From contig CATOTD010000002.1 of the NCBI GenBank assembly GCA_951812995.1, positions 193,468 through 257,467 on the forward strand: 64,000 nucleotides of DNA, in the 5' to 3' direction. This DNA comes from an uncultured Gammaproteobacteria bacterium. Its GTDB lineage: Bacteria; Pseudomonadota; Gammaproteobacteria; Eutrophobiales; Eutrophobiaceae. The notes under the pieces were generated by a model. That model was not told where the DNA came from. It ran no database searches and worked only from the letters and a program-made list of their open reading frames with translations. The position numbers and the translations under genes were made by a program. Below, one piece after another: positions 1 to 9,594 of the stretch (position 1 is its first letter; each line of letters opens with the position of its first letter).

Positions 1-435
1 ACTCAGATTGACACTATCATTTCGCATAATCCCGAGATCAAATGGTCAATCGCAGATTCTCCGCGTACGCCCGACACGGTTTTAGATGGTCTGCATAAAA
101 AATCCTACAATAATTTACGCATATTGCGTTTCGCTGAAACCGACCGCACCAAAATTCATGCACTTATTTATAATGCCAGCCCTATCTGGGTCACACGAGA
201 TAGTATTTCCATGATTTACGAAGCGCTTTCTTCTGGCGCCAGCGTGGGTCTGATTGATCTGCCTCAAAAGAAAAATAACCGGCTCCAAAAAGGCATTGAC
301 GATCTTGTTAAAAAAGGACTCGTGACAATATACGATGAAAGCAACGCAAGGCCTGCATTAGACGCAAATACAACGGTGTTTAATGAAGCGCGGCGTTGTG
401 CAAAATTGCTACTTGATCGTGAAATATTGCGTTAA
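1..435 (+). CDS. ELM1-like (COG3660) protein, C-terminal part
   Basis: The reading frame is open from the first base, so the 5' end lies outside the window; 144 codons are visible before a TAA. The segment VTRDSISMIYEAL followed by a small-residue stretch matches the C-terminal part of the ELM1 / DUF1022 family, glycosyltransferase-like proteins related to the plant mitochondrial fission factor ELM1. In bacteria the substrate is unknown, although the genes often lie near lipopolysaccharide genes. The family call is from memory of the pattern. No terminator is evident in the 224 bp before the next gene. Confidence 0.6.
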   Translation, partial: TQIDTIISHNPEIKWSIADSPRTPDTVLDGLHKKSYNNLRILRFAETDRTKIHALIYNASPIWVTRDSISMIYEALSSGASVGLIDLPQKKNNRLQKGIDDLVKKGLVTIYDESNARPALDANTTVFNEARRCAKLLLDREILR

Positions 436-659
436 ATCAAAAATCCTGTGTTTTGTGACGTATTTAGCGATAGTCTTATAAAAATATAGGTACACAAAAG
501 AAAAACCCTCAAGGCTGAAGGGCCATCCGTAAACCAGGCGCGACAAACATTACGTTATCCCATTCAAGCTATTACAAGGCAATTCATTTATACTGTTGCG
601 TTCTAGTCATCGTACTTGTGACCAGCGTTACTTGATATTGATCAATCAATAATTTCATC

Positions 660-1583
660 ATGTCGGCATTAGTAATAAAAAATTTAAAAAAAACGTACCG
701 CAACAAACTTACGGCCCTTAAAGGGATTAATCTCCATATCAACCAAGGCGATTTTTTTGCCTTATTAGGGCCTAACGGCGCGGGTAAATCAACGGCCATT
801 GGTATAATCTGTGGCCTGGTAAATAAAACATCTGGCACCATTGAAGTCTTTGGGCATGACATAGATACGGCCACTAATGTAGCAAAATCCTGTATTGGTA
901 TCGTTCCCCAGGAAATAAATTTTTCGCAATTCGAGACCTGCCTCAGCATCGTATTAAATCAGGGTGGCTACTATGGCATTCATCGCAAAGTGGCTATGCA
1001 ACGCGCAGAAAAATACCTTGTAAAACTTGGACTTTGGGACAAACGGCACGAATATTCACGCGATTTGTCAGGCGGTATGAAACGCCGTTTGATGATTGCC
1101 AGAGCATTAATACACGAACCAAAAATGTTGATTTTAGATGAACCGACAGCGGGCGTTGATGTTGAGTTAAGACGTTCCACATGGCGCTTTTTAATTGATA
1201 TCAACCAGCAAGGTACAACGATTGTGCTGACGACACATTATCTTGAAGAAGCTGAAAGTCTCTGTAAAAACATTGCCATTATTGATAAGGGGGAGATAGT
1301 CAAAGATACATCAATGAAGCAATTGCTATCGAATTTGAATAAGGAGACATTTATATTTGATCTGATTGAACCCATTAAAACATTGCCTGAGCTAACTGGC
1401 TTCAAAGCCAAGTTAATAGATTTCTCAACGATAGAAATTGAGATAAAACGTGAAAATAATATCAATGCGCTTTTCAAAATACTTTCTAGCCACGGCATTA
1501 ATGTATGTAGCATGAGAAATAAATCCAATCGTCTGGAAGAATTGTTTCTCAATTTGTTGGACAACAATAGTAAGACAGATTAA
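660..1583 (+). CDS. yadG: ABC transporter ATP-binding protein, YadG type
   Basis: A 307-residue ATPase, almost exactly the length of E. coli YadG. All nucleotide-binding motifs are present: Walker A GPNGAGKS (37-44), Q-loop Gln84, signature LSGGM (136-140), Walker B LILDEP (157-162) and switch His193. The last ~90 residues form the usual C-terminal extension of ABC-2 exporters. The stop is 2 bp before the start of the permease gene, so the two are co-transcribed and form one exporter. The substrate is unknown, as it is for YadGH generally. Confidence 0.85.
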   Translation: MSALVIKNLKKTYRNKLTALKGINLHINQGDFFALLGPNGAGKSTAIGIICGLVNKTSGTIEVFGHDIDTATNVAKSCIGIVPQEINFSQFETCLSIVLNQGGYYGIHRKVAMQRAEKYLVKLGLWDKRHEYSRDLSGGMKRRLMIARALIHEPKMLILDEPTAGVDVELRRSTWRFLIDINQQGTTIVLTTHYLEEAESLCKNIAIIDKGEIVKDTSMKQLLSNLNKETFIFDLIEPIKTLPELTGFKAKLIDFSTIEIEIKRENNINALFKILSSHGINVCSMRNKSNRLEELFLNLLDNNSKTD

Positions 1584-1585
1584 AT

Positions 1586-2356
1586 ATGTATAAAAATTCA
1601 TTGATTCCATTTATAACGATTGTCATAAAGGAAGTCTGCCGCTTCATGCGTATTTGGGTGCAAACTATCCTACCTCCCGCAATTAGTATGGCGCTTTATT
1701 TTGTAATTTTTGGCAGCTTGATTGGACCCAGAATTGGCACTATGAACGGCTTTGATTATATCGATTATATAGCACCAGGGATCATTATGATGTCGATCAT
1801 AAATAATGCTTATGGCAATGTTGTTTCCTCATTTTTCGGTGCCAAATTCCAACGACATATAGAAGAGATGTTAGTCGCACCAATCCCGAATTTTGTAATC
1901 TTGGCAGGCTATGTTACGGGCGGGGTTGTGCGTGGCTTTCTGGTTGGAGCGGTAGTCGCAATTGTTGCACTCTTTTTCACAGATCTGAAGCTACACAGTC
2001 TCAGTATCATGATCGTCGTCGTATTTATGACATCGATTGTTTTTTCCCTGGCCGGTTTGATAAATGCCATTTTTGCGGAAAAATTTGATGATATTTCCAT
2101 TATCCCAACTTTTGTGTTGACACCTCTCATCTATCTAGGCGGTGTGTTTTATTCTATAAATTTACTGCCTGCATTCTGGCAAACCGTGTCTGCCTTTAAT
2201 CCAATTTTATATGTAGTGAATGCTTTTCGCTACGGTATGCTCGGCGAATCAGATATAAACATAACGCATGCCTTCATTATGCTACTCGTGTTTTCAATCG
2301 TATTATTCGGCATCTCTTTACAGCTATTAAATAAAGGCGTGGGTATTAAGTCTTGA
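1586..2356 (+). CDS. yadH: ABC-2 type permease, YadH type
   Basis: A 256-residue membrane protein, the same length as E. coli YadH, with about six hydrophobic segments. The stretch TFVLTPLIYLGGVFYSI near residues 176-192 is the characteristic ABC-2 permease signature with a T-P-L-x-x-L/Y-G-G-V-F-Y pattern. It starts 2 bp after the yadG-like ATPase and should form the membrane half of that exporter in the inner membrane. It is convergent with queD, with only 22 bp between the stop codons. Confidence 0.85.
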   Translation: MYKNSLIPFITIVIKEVCRFMRIWVQTILPPAISMALYFVIFGSLIGPRIGTMNGFDYIDYIAPGIIMMSIINNAYGNVVSSFFGAKFQRHIEEMLVAPIPNFVILAGYVTGGVVRGFLVGAVVAIVALFFTDLKLHSLSIMIVVVFMTSIVFSLAGLINAIFAEKFDDISIIPTFVLTPLIYLGGVFYSINLLPAFWQTVSAFNPILYVVNAFRYGMLGESDINITHAFIMLLVFSIVLFGISLQLLNKGVGIKS

Positions 2357-2378
2357 TCAATTCACGTTATAAGTTAAG

Positions 2379-2735
2379 TCATTCCCCAGCGTAGACACAT
2401 CCCGCTGTACAGGTTTCTTGAACGACTATAGATGATAATAATGGTAAGGTGGATTCGAGGCATTGCCAGATCCACTTGGCAATATTCTCGCTTGTGGGAT
2501 TTTCCAGCCCTTCTATCTCATTAAGATAATGATGATCCAGTCGCTCAAATAATGGTTTGAATGCAGCGCTGATATCTGCAAAATCCATCACCCAGCCTGT
2601 GCTTTCGCCAACCTCGCCAGAAACATGCACTTCTATAACAAATGAATGGCCGTGCAAGCGACTGCATTTATGATCTTCAGGTAAGTTTGGTAGATGATGT
2701 GCCGCTTCAATAGTAAAGGTTTTATATATTTCCAT
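2379..2735 (-). CDS. queD: 6-carboxy-5,6,7,8-tetrahydropterin synthase
   Basis: QueD converts 7,8-dihydroneopterin triphosphate to 6-carboxytetrahydropterin, the second step of queuosine (7-deazaguanine) synthesis. From the ATG at 2735 the protein is 118 aa. It has the zinc ligands His13, His28 and His30 (the LHGH motif) and the catalytic Cys24 in the family spacing. A TTG four codons upstream is possible, but the ATG gives the standard M-x-x-x-x-x-F-x-x-E-A-A-H-H start. The gene begins 2 bp after the dat stop, so it is the last gene of the cell-wall cluster. Confidence 0.9.
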   Translation of the reverse strand: MEIYKTFTIEAAHHLPNLPEDHKCSRLHGHSFVIEVHVSGEVGESTGWVMDFADISAAFKPLFERLDHHYLNEIEGLENPTSENIAKWIWQCLESTLPLLSSIVVQETCTAGCVYAGE

Positions 2736-2737
2736 GG

Positions 2738-3577
2738 CTAACAACAATAACTACGCTTAAATTTCTGATATAACAAATTTGCTGTATGCCATACCGGGCC
2801 TGGTTTACCGGAACCTACCGGCTTATTGTCCAGTTGCACGACCGGTACAATTTCCCAAGTTGAACTTGTTAGCCAAACCTCATCAGCAGCTAATAATGCT
2901 GCTTCACTTACAGGCATCTCGGCATAAGCAATATTATGTTTGTCTAGAATCTCAATAAGCAAATCTCGGGTAATCCCTGGTAACACATGATTATTTTTAG
3001 GTGGGGTTAGAATCTTATTATCTTTACAAATGAATACATTGCTGGCCGCACCTTCTGTTACATACGTGTCTCTTATCAGTATCGCTTCGCTTGCACCTTG
3101 TTCTTTTGCTTTATGTCTGAGCAGTACACTCGGCAATAGGGTAATGGCCTTGATAGCGCAATATTGCCATCGAATATCTTCGTGCGTAATGGCATTGATA
3201 CCGGCCGCAAAATTCTTTTTTTCGACAGCCCTGCTCATTGCAAAGATTGTTGGGTTCTTAGCAAGAGAAATAGCATGATCCCGATCTGTAACACCTCGTG
3301 TTATCTGTAGATAAATTGATTGTTCAGTTTGCTCAACTGAACTAACCAATTTTTGCAATATTGACAACCACTGCTCAGCGGCATAAGGGTTAGTCATATA
3401 GATCGCTTGTAGACTGTTTTCCAATCTTCGGACATGTTCATCAAAACGAAATATCATTCGGTTAAAAACTGGCATGACTTCATAAACACCATCACCAAAC
3501 GTAAAGCCACGATCAAGTACATTAACCGATGCCTCCGCCAGCGGTTTAAACTCACCATTTAAATAGGCAAGCGTCAT
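2738..3577 (-). CDS. dat: D-amino-acid aminotransferase (class IV PLP enzyme)
   Basis: A 279-aa fold-type IV aminotransferase. The PLP lysine is Lys143 in the AIKAITLLPS context, and the TEGAASN phosphate-binding loop carries Glu175. The family includes D-alanine aminotransferase, branched-chain aminotransferase and aminodeoxychorismate lyase. Placement directly after dacA (9 bp gap) in a peptidoglycan cluster favours D-amino-acid transamination, supplying or recycling D-Ala and D-Glu. The stop codon is TAG, which shows that TAG is a normal stop in this genome. Confidence 0.8.
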   Translation of the reverse strand: MTLAYLNGEFKPLAEASVNVLDRGFTFGDGVYEVMPVFNRMIFRFDEHVRRLENSLQAIYMTNPYAAEQWLSILQKLVSSVEQTEQSIYLQITRGVTDRDHAISLAKNPTIFAMSRAVEKKNFAAGINAITHEDIRWQYCAIKAITLLPSVLLRHKAKEQGASEAILIRDTYVTEGAASNVFICKDNKILTPPKNNHVLPGITRDLLIEILDKHNIAYAEMPVSEAALLAADEVWLTSSTWEIVPVVQLDNKPVGSGKPGPVWHTANLLYQKFKRSYCC

Positions 3578-3586
3578 GTTTAAGGA

Positions 3587-4735
3587 TTAATCAAATAAAA
3601 GGAGAATGTCATCTTTTAATCTTTTAATAATGCCGCCCGTTGGCACAGATTCCATTGCCAGCAAAGGCACACGAACAATATTTTTATCGACCAACCTTAC
3701 ATTCAATACGCCTTTTTGTTCACCTTGACTAACAGGTGCCACGATCTCTGCACCAACTTCTATCACCGATTCAAGTTTGTCATACTGACCTCGATAAACT
3801 GTGATATAAATATCTTGATTAACACTTAAATTAAGATTATCTCTATCTGCTTTCCATACTTTTACATTCGTTACCAGATCACCCGTACTATACAGTTTGT
3901 GGGTTTCATAAAAACGATAAGCATAACTTAATAATGCCTGGCTGGCCTTTGCCCGTGCCTCCATACCATCAGCCCCCATGACAACGGAAATAAGTCGCAT
4001 ACCATCACGCACAGATGAGACAACCAGACAATAACCCGCAGCTTCAGTATGCCCGGTCTTTATGCCATCAACACTACTATCTCGCCAGAGTAAATTGTTG
4101 CGATTATGCTGTTTTATTTTATTAAATGTGAATTCCTTAATCTTGTGTAATTCATAAACCTCAGGATAATCTCTTATCAATGCCTGTGATAATTTCGCTA
4201 AATCACTGGCGGTTGTGTAGTGTTCAGGATCTGGCAAACCGGTACTGTTGACAAAGTGAGTATTTGTCATGCCTAACCGTTCGGCATGTTTATTCATCAG
4301 ATCTGCAAATGCCTCTTCTGTGCCAGAAATATACTCCGCCAACGCAACACTGGCATCATTGCCCGATTGAATAATGACACCATGTAGTAGATCATCAAGT
4401 TTGACTCTCTTATTCACCTCAATAAACATCCTTGAGCCCTGCGTTCGCCAAGCTTTTTCACTTATCAGCACCGCGTCTTCCAGTGTTATTTTTCCACTCG
4501 CCAATTCATAGGCCGCGACATAAACAGTCATGATCTTGGTTAAACTGGCCGGGGCTAATTTTTGCTCTGTATTATGCTCTACCAATACATTCCCGCTATG
4601 AAAATCCATCACCACGTAGGATGAGGCCTTTATTGCAGGTGGGGCAGGAACAATCATTCCCCCGGCAGAGACTTGCAAGGTATTAAGTGAAATAAATATC
4701 AGAAAAAATAAAATATTTAATACGCTTATGTTCAT
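3587..4735 (-). CDS. dacA: D-alanyl-D-alanine carboxypeptidase (PBP5/6 family)
   Basis: A penicillin-binding protein that trims the terminal D-Ala from peptidoglycan pentapeptides in the periplasm. The three active-site motifs are in order: S-L-T-K (Ser64/Lys67), S-G-N (124-126) and K-T-G (226-228). An N-terminal signal peptide ends around VSAGG (residues 22-26). The C-terminal ~100 residues form the PBP5-associated beta domain, and the tail after residue 360 could be the amphipathic membrane anchor. At 382 aa it is of normal length. It lies between rlpA and dat in the cell-shape cluster. Confidence 0.92.
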   Translation of the reverse strand: MNISVLNILFFLIFISLNTLQVSAGGMIVPAPPAIKASSYVVMDFHSGNVLVEHNTEQKLAPASLTKIMTVYVAAYELASGKITLEDAVLISEKAWRTQGSRMFIEVNKRVKLDDLLHGVIIQSGNDASVALAEYISGTEEAFADLMNKHAERLGMTNTHFVNSTGLPDPEHYTTASDLAKLSQALIRDYPEVYELHKIKEFTFNKIKQHNRNNLLWRDSSVDGIKTGHTEAAGYCLVVSSVRDGMRLISVVMGADGMEARAKASQALLSYAYRFYETHKLYSTGDLVTNVKVWKADRDNLNLSVNQDIYITVYRGQYDKLESVIEVGAEIVAPVSQGEQKGVLNVRLVDKNIVRVPLLAMESVPTGGIIKRLKDDILLLFD

Positions 4736-4747
4736 AATTTATAAATA

Positions 4748-5569
4748 CTAATTAATAACAATGCGATGTTCATAAACACCATAATTGACCAGATCAGTGA
4801 CAATTGAATCCGCCTGATCTATATCTGTCAACGGGCCAATCCTGACTCGATGCAGGGTAGTTCCAAATATATTAGTTTGACTAATATTGACCAAGTGCTT
4901 ACCCAACAACCTCAGTTTTTGCCTCAATTTTTTAGCATTATCTAGGTTAATAAATGATCCTACCTGAATATAGAAACCTTTATCCCTATTAGCTTTTGTG
5001 ATACTTTCAACAGGTGCTCCTTTAGCCATATTGACAGGCATAGGTTGACCTGCTTCAAGCGCCCTCACCTCAACCAAACCCGTGCCCTTTTTTATAATAT
5101 CCAGCTTAATCGCCGCCACATAAGAGAGATCAATAATACGGTTTGCATGGAATGGGCCACGATCATTAACCTTAACGACAATATGTTTACCATTGTCTAA
5201 ATTGGTGACCTTGACGTAGGTTGGCAACGGCAGATTCTTATGGGCTGCCGTCATCGCATACATATCATAAGTTTCACCGCTAGAAGTACGCCGACCATGA
5301 AATTTAGTGCCATACCAAGAGGCTATGCCCTTCTCAACAAAACCCTTGCTGTCTTCCAGTACATAATAGCGCTTGCCAAAAACTGCATACGACTTGGGGT
5401 TGCCCGAACGACTTCTAGGTTCTCTCTTGGGAACTGCATTTGGAATTTTAAAGACATTCACTTTCTTGCCAGGGGCACTATCACTCGCGGCAGGAATCAG
5501 GCTGACACTTCCACAGGCAGACAATAAAAATGTACTCACAAGAATAACAACCTTTACCGTCTTACTCAT
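4748..5569 (-). CDS. rlpA: Septal ring lytic transglycosylase RlpA, lipoprotein
   Basis: The start at 5569 is preferred because it gives a clean lipoprotein signal: a charged MSKTVK, a hydrophobic run and the lipobox L-S-A-C. An ATG at 5596, just after the mltB stop, would add nine residues. The double-psi beta-barrel domain contains the core IASWYGTKFHGRRTSSGE and the VNDRGPF motif. A C-terminal SPOR domain (last ~75 residues, beginning GFYIQVGSF) targets denuded glycan at the division septum. Together these match RlpA, an outer-membrane glycan-cleaving lipoprotein. Confidence 0.9.
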   Translation of the reverse strand: MSKTVKVVILVSTFLLSACGSVSLIPAASDSAPGKKVNVFKIPNAVPKREPRSRSGNPKSYAVFGKRYYVLEDSKGFVEKGIASWYGTKFHGRRTSSGETYDMYAMTAAHKNLPLPTYVKVTNLDNGKHIVVKVNDRGPFHANRIIDLSYVAAIKLDIIKKGTGLVEVRALEAGQPMPVNMAKGAPVESITKANRDKGFYIQVGSFINLDNAKKLRQKLRLLGKHLVNISQTNIFGTTLHRVRIGPLTDIDQADSIVTDLVNYGVYEHRIVIN

Positions 5570-5598
5570 AATAAGAATACTTATATTTGAAAACATTA

Positions 5599-6600
5599 TT
5601 ATTGCGCTAAATTATGAGATGTATTATTGAATCTATCCGCTATCGCCAATGCAAGTTGATAGACCGCCATAGCATATAGATAACTATGGTTATAGCGTGT
5701 AATGACATAAAAATTTTTATGTGCCAACCAATATTCGTTATTAGTTTTTTGCTTATATTCTAATAGTTTTAATTTTTCATTTTTTTCAAAAACAGAGTTT
5801 GATTTTATTCCAAAACTTGCCAGTTCCGACTTATTAAGATCCGGCTTCAGACCGTTACCTAATACTTTCTTATATTGATCACCTACAACCTCCACTTTTA
5901 CGATAACCGGCTTATCTTTCTGCCAGCCGTGTTCTGCAAAATAATTTGCGACACTGCCAATAGCATCATCAGGGTTGTTCCATATATCAATAATATTATC
6001 AGCATCAAAATCGATCGCATAATGCCGATAGCTACTTGAAATAAACTGCGGCATGCCCATCGCACCAGCATAAGATCCCTTTAATGACATGGGATCAAAT
6101 CCCTGTTCACGCGCTAACAATAAAAATTGTTCTAACTCATTGCGAAAAAATGCTGCGCGCTTAGGATAATAAAATGCAAGCGTATGCAACGCATCGACAA
6201 CACGATAACTGCCGACAATTCGACCATAAAAAGTTTCAACGCCGATGATTGCTGTAATTATTTCAGGGGGTATGCCAAATCGTTGCTCCGCAGCTTTGAG
6301 TGTTGCATGGTTTTTAACCATAAACTTAACGCCTTCATTTATACGTTTTTCCTTTAAAAAAATATTTCTATATTCATGCCACTGTAGGCTTTTTTCTGCG
6401 GGTCTTGAAATCGCATCAAGAATTGTTTCTGAAACGATAGCTTCAGCAAATAACTTTTTTAAGTCTGCGGAATCGAATCCATATTGAGACTCCATTTTTT
6501 TTATAAATTCATCCTGTAATCTGACAACATCCGTATCCGCCAGTGCGGGTGACAGACATATAGATAATAAGATGAATACTATGTATTTAAATTTCTGCAT
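5599..6600 (-). CDS. mltB: Membrane-bound lytic murein transglycosylase B family
   Basis: A 333-aa periplasmic transglycosylase with a Sec signal peptide cleaved after residue 21 (PALA/D). It has no lipobox cysteine, so it is predicted to be soluble rather than a lipoprotein. The catalytic glutamate is Glu122 in IIGVETFYG. The following segments (GSYAGAMGMPQF, then DGD-like acidic residues before IWNNPDDAIGS) are the SltB signature of the family. It cleaves the MurNAc-GlcNAc bond to give 1,6-anhydro ends. It lies 4 bp after rodA in the same operon. Confidence 0.9.
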   Translation of the reverse strand: MQKFKYIVFILLSICLSPALADTDVVRLQDEFIKKMESQYGFDSADLKKLFAEAIVSETILDAISRPAEKSLQWHEYRNIFLKEKRINEGVKFMVKNHATLKAAEQRFGIPPEIITAIIGVETFYGRIVGSYRVVDALHTLAFYYPKRAAFFRNELEQFLLLAREQGFDPMSLKGSYAGAMGMPQFISSSYRHYAIDFDADNIIDIWNNPDDAIGSVANYFAEHGWQKDKPVIVKVEVVGDQYKKVLGNGLKPDLNKSELASFGIKSNSVFEKNEKLKLLEYKQKTNNEYWLAHKNFYVITRYNHSYLYAMAVYQLALAIADRFNNTSHNLAQ

Positions 6601-6604
6601 GACT

Positions 6605-7696
6605 TCAAAATGAAAGAAAACGTTTATGCCTATGTATTGCCATTATAACCCCGAAACCAGCCATCAATGTTACCATTGAGGTTCCACCATGGCTGATCAA
6701 AGGCAAAGGAACACCCACTACCGGTAACTGCCCGATAACCATCCCCATATTTACGAAAATATACACAAAGAAAGTGAGTGTTAAACCACTTGCCAATAGG
6801 CGACCAAAGTTATTTTGCGCGTTAATAGCGATATACAGTCCACGTGAAATAATAAACAGATAGATACATAATAATAATAATACACCTAACATTCCAAACT
6901 CTTCGCAATAGACTGCAAAGATAAAATCTGTTGAACGCTCTGGTAAAAATTCCAAACGTGACTGGGTACCATTCAGCCAGCCTTTACCATAAAGGCCGCC
7001 AGAACCAATAGCGATCTTAGATTGAATTATATGATATCCAGCATTGAGGGGATCATTTTCAGGGTTTAAAAAGAATAACACTCGTCTTTTCTGATAATCG
7101 TGCATGACATACCAGAGTATAGGAGTAGCTGCGGCCGCCAAAATTCCCATCAAGATCAGTAAACGCCAAGAGATACCAGCTACAAATAAAACGGAAAAAC
7201 CAGCCGCGGCGACTAATAAAGCAGTACCCAAATCCGGCTGTTTAGCTATCAATAAAACCGGGATAGCGATGATGATACAAACCGCAATAACGCTGGACGA
7301 TTCAGGTGGCAAGGTTTTATTAGCAAGAAAATACGCAATCATTATTGGCACTGACAACTTCACTATCTCTGAAGGTTGAAATCGAAATACTTTCAAGTCC
7401 AACCAACGTTGTGCGCCTTTCCCCACATCACCATAAAAAATGACCACAATTAATAAAATGATGCTAAAGAGATACAAGCAAGATGACCACCGCGCGATCT
7501 CGGTTATTGGTAGTTGCGCTATGATTAACATGCCCATTATAGCAATCGACAATTTTATCGCTTGCCGATAAACCAGATTGATATCCTGTCCGCCCGCACT
7601 GTATATAACAGCGAGACCAATAACACATAACGCCAGAATTACGAATAATAATGGGAAATCTATATGCAGGCGTTGTCCAAGACTAAATTCTTTCAA
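6605..7696 (-). CDS. rodA: Rod-shape SEDS glycosyltransferase RodA
   Basis: RodA polymerises lipid II into glycan strands during elongation. The 363-aa protein has about ten membrane helices. The SEDS hallmark segment FRFQPSEIVKLSVPIMIAYF, the acidic residue in AKQPDLGTALL, and the C-terminal VGVPLPLISHGGTSM motif are all present. The start is 5 bp after the mrdA stop; RodA and PBP2 work as a pair, and the gene order supports that. Confidence 0.95.
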   Translation of the reverse strand: MKEFSLGQRLHIDFPLLFVILALCVIGLAVIYSAGGQDINLVYRQAIKLSIAIMGMLIIAQLPITEIARWSSCLYLFSIILLIVVIFYGDVGKGAQRWLDLKVFRFQPSEIVKLSVPIMIAYFLANKTLPPESSSVIAVCIIIAIPVLLIAKQPDLGTALLVAAAGFSVLFVAGISWRLLILMGILAAAATPILWYVMHDYQKRRVLFFLNPENDPLNAGYHIIQSKIAIGSGGLYGKGWLNGTQSRLEFLPERSTDFIFAVYCEEFGMLGVLLLLCIYLFIISRGLYIAINAQNNFGRLLASGLTLTFFVYIFVNMGMVIGQLPVVGVPLPLISHGGTSMVTLMAGFGVIMAIHRHKRFLSF

Positions 7697-7701
7697 GCGT
7701 A

Positions 7702-9576
7702 TTATCCTTTACTGACCAAGCCCCGATTACTCATAAAGTTGTCAAACATGCGGCGTGCTATTGGTGCCGCTACTTTTGATCCCGCGCCTGCGTTTTCAAC
7801 AATAATCGCAATGGCAATCTCTGGCGATGCCACGGGTGCGAATGCAATAAATAAGGCATGGTCGCGAAATTCTTCAGCAATACTCTCTTCTATATACTCT
7901 TCATCCTGGGCTATGCCTATAACCTGTGCAGTACCCGTCTTGCCAGCAAACCGATACGCCGCATTTAAGCCACTGCGCCAGGCGGTACCACCGACACCAT
8001 GCACCACTTCTTGCATAGCATTGATTACAGCCTCCCAATGTGTGTTATCCGTTACAGTAATTTGACCTTCAAGCATGTTTGGCAACATATCAACTTTATT
8101 CGTAATTGGATGACTTGTACCCGAGACCAACCGTGGTCGGACAACCCGCCCTCTATTCGCCAGAGAGGCTGTCGCCTTTGCTAATTGCATGGGTGTGGAC
8201 AGCGCATAACCCTGCCCAATGCCTAATATTAATGTCTCTCCCGGAAACCAGGCCTGATCTAATACTTTGCGCTTCCACTCCCTAGAGGGTAATAATCCAT
8301 CCGCTTCGCCACCGATATCAATGCCAGTCACCTGTCCAAAACCAAATGCAGACAAGCCTGCAAAGATACGATCAATACCAAGCTCATGGGCCAGCGCATA
8401 AAAATAGACATCGCATGATTCCATAATCGCCTTATGCAGACCGGTATGACCATGCCCTTGTTTTTTCCAATCTCGATAACGATGTGTGTGACCTTTGAGC
8501 GAGAACCAACCGGGACACCATGATTCATCAAGCAATGTGCGCACACCATTATCTAACCCAATCAGCCCCATAAAAGGTTTAATCGTCGAGCCAGGCGGGT
8601 ATTCACCTTGGAGAATGCGATTAATTAAAGGTTTGTCTTTTGACGCTAACAGGGCATTGTATGATTTGCCATCAATGCCATCTACGAACTTATTCGGATC
8701 ATAGCCTGGTGAACTGGCAAAAGTTAAGACATCACCATTTCTGGGATCCATTGCAACAATTGCCCCGCGCCTACCCTCAAGCGCATCTATAGCGATCTGT
8801 TGTAATGCAAGATCAATCGTTAAATGAAGATTCGCACCTGGCTTTGGCGCAGTGCGATCCATGACACGGATGACCCGGCCCTCGACATTAACCTCAACTT
8901 GCTGATAACCCGCTACACCATGTAATAATGATTCATAGGATTTTTCAATTCCGAGTTTTCCGATATAATTTGTACCGCTATATTTTGCTTTATCAATTTG
9001 CTTAACGTCGTCTTTATCTATACGTGCGACATAGCCGATGGTATGTACGAGTTTTTCGCCTAACGGATAATATCGACTTAAACCTGCTATCACATCAACG
9101 CCCGGGAAACGATGCCGATTTACAGCAAACAACGCGACCTCTTCTTTCTTCAGGTTTAGTCGTAATGGTATATTTTCAAAGCGTCTTTTTTTATTAAGTG
9201 CGGCTTTGAATGCACTTTCAAACCTTTCAATATCAGCACCATCAATCGAAATTATTTTTTTGAGCCGAGCCACAACTTCATCAACATTTTCTATCTGCTC
9301 CGGGGTCACCACAAGACTAAAAGTAGGTTTATTTTCAGCGAGAATGATGCCATCACGACTATAAATCAAACCTCTGATGGGTGGTATGGGCTGGATTTTT
9401 ATTCGATTTGATTTTGACAGTGTCGTGAAGTGCTCATGTTGCAGAACAGTCAAATAGAATATTTTTGAGATGATCATGATGACCAACAGCAAAATAATGA
9501 TCGCTGAGATATAGATACGTCTTGTTATCAAATACGATTCATGATCTTGATCTTTTAGAATAAATTGCTTAGCCAT
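7702..9576 (-). CDS. mrdA: Penicillin-binding protein 2 (elongation transpeptidase)
   Basis: A 624-aa class B penicillin-binding protein. One N-terminal membrane helix (about 21-42) is followed by the dimerisation domain and the transpeptidase domain. The active-site motifs are S-T-I-K (Ser330/Lys333), S-C-D (387-389, the SxN-equivalent) and K-T-G-T (546-549). It cross-links nascent glycan made by RodA and belongs to the MreBCD elongasome. Length and motif spacing are normal. Confidence 0.95.
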   Translation of the reverse strand: MAKQFILKDQDHESYLITRRIYISAIIILLLVIMIISKIFYLTVLQHEHFTTLSKSNRIKIQPIPPIRGLIYSRDGIILAENKPTFSLVVTPEQIENVDEVVARLKKIISIDGADIERFESAFKAALNKKRRFENIPLRLNLKKEEVALFAVNRHRFPGVDVIAGLSRYYPLGEKLVHTIGYVARIDKDDVKQIDKAKYSGTNYIGKLGIEKSYESLLHGVAGYQQVEVNVEGRVIRVMDRTAPKPGANLHLTIDLALQQIAIDALEGRRGAIVAMDPRNGDVLTFASSPGYDPNKFVDGIDGKSYNALLASKDKPLINRILQGEYPPGSTIKPFMGLIGLDNGVRTLLDESWCPGWFSLKGHTHRYRDWKKQGHGHTGLHKAIMESCDVYFYALAHELGIDRIFAGLSAFGFGQVTGIDIGGEADGLLPSREWKRKVLDQAWFPGETLILGIGQGYALSTPMQLAKATASLANRGRVVRPRLVSGTSHPITNKVDMLPNMLEGQITVTDNTHWEAVINAMQEVVHGVGGTAWRSGLNAAYRFAGKTGTAQVIGIAQDEEYIEESIAEEFRDHALFIAFAPVASPEIAIAIIVENAGAGSKVAAPIARRMFDNFMSNRGLVSKG

Positions 9577-9594
9577 CGTTATTTTTGAATGATT

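Noticed and set aside
480..540. A terminator after the ELM1-like gene (CCCTCAAGG...GAAGGG)
   Set aside because: The stem is at most four pairs and has no T-run.
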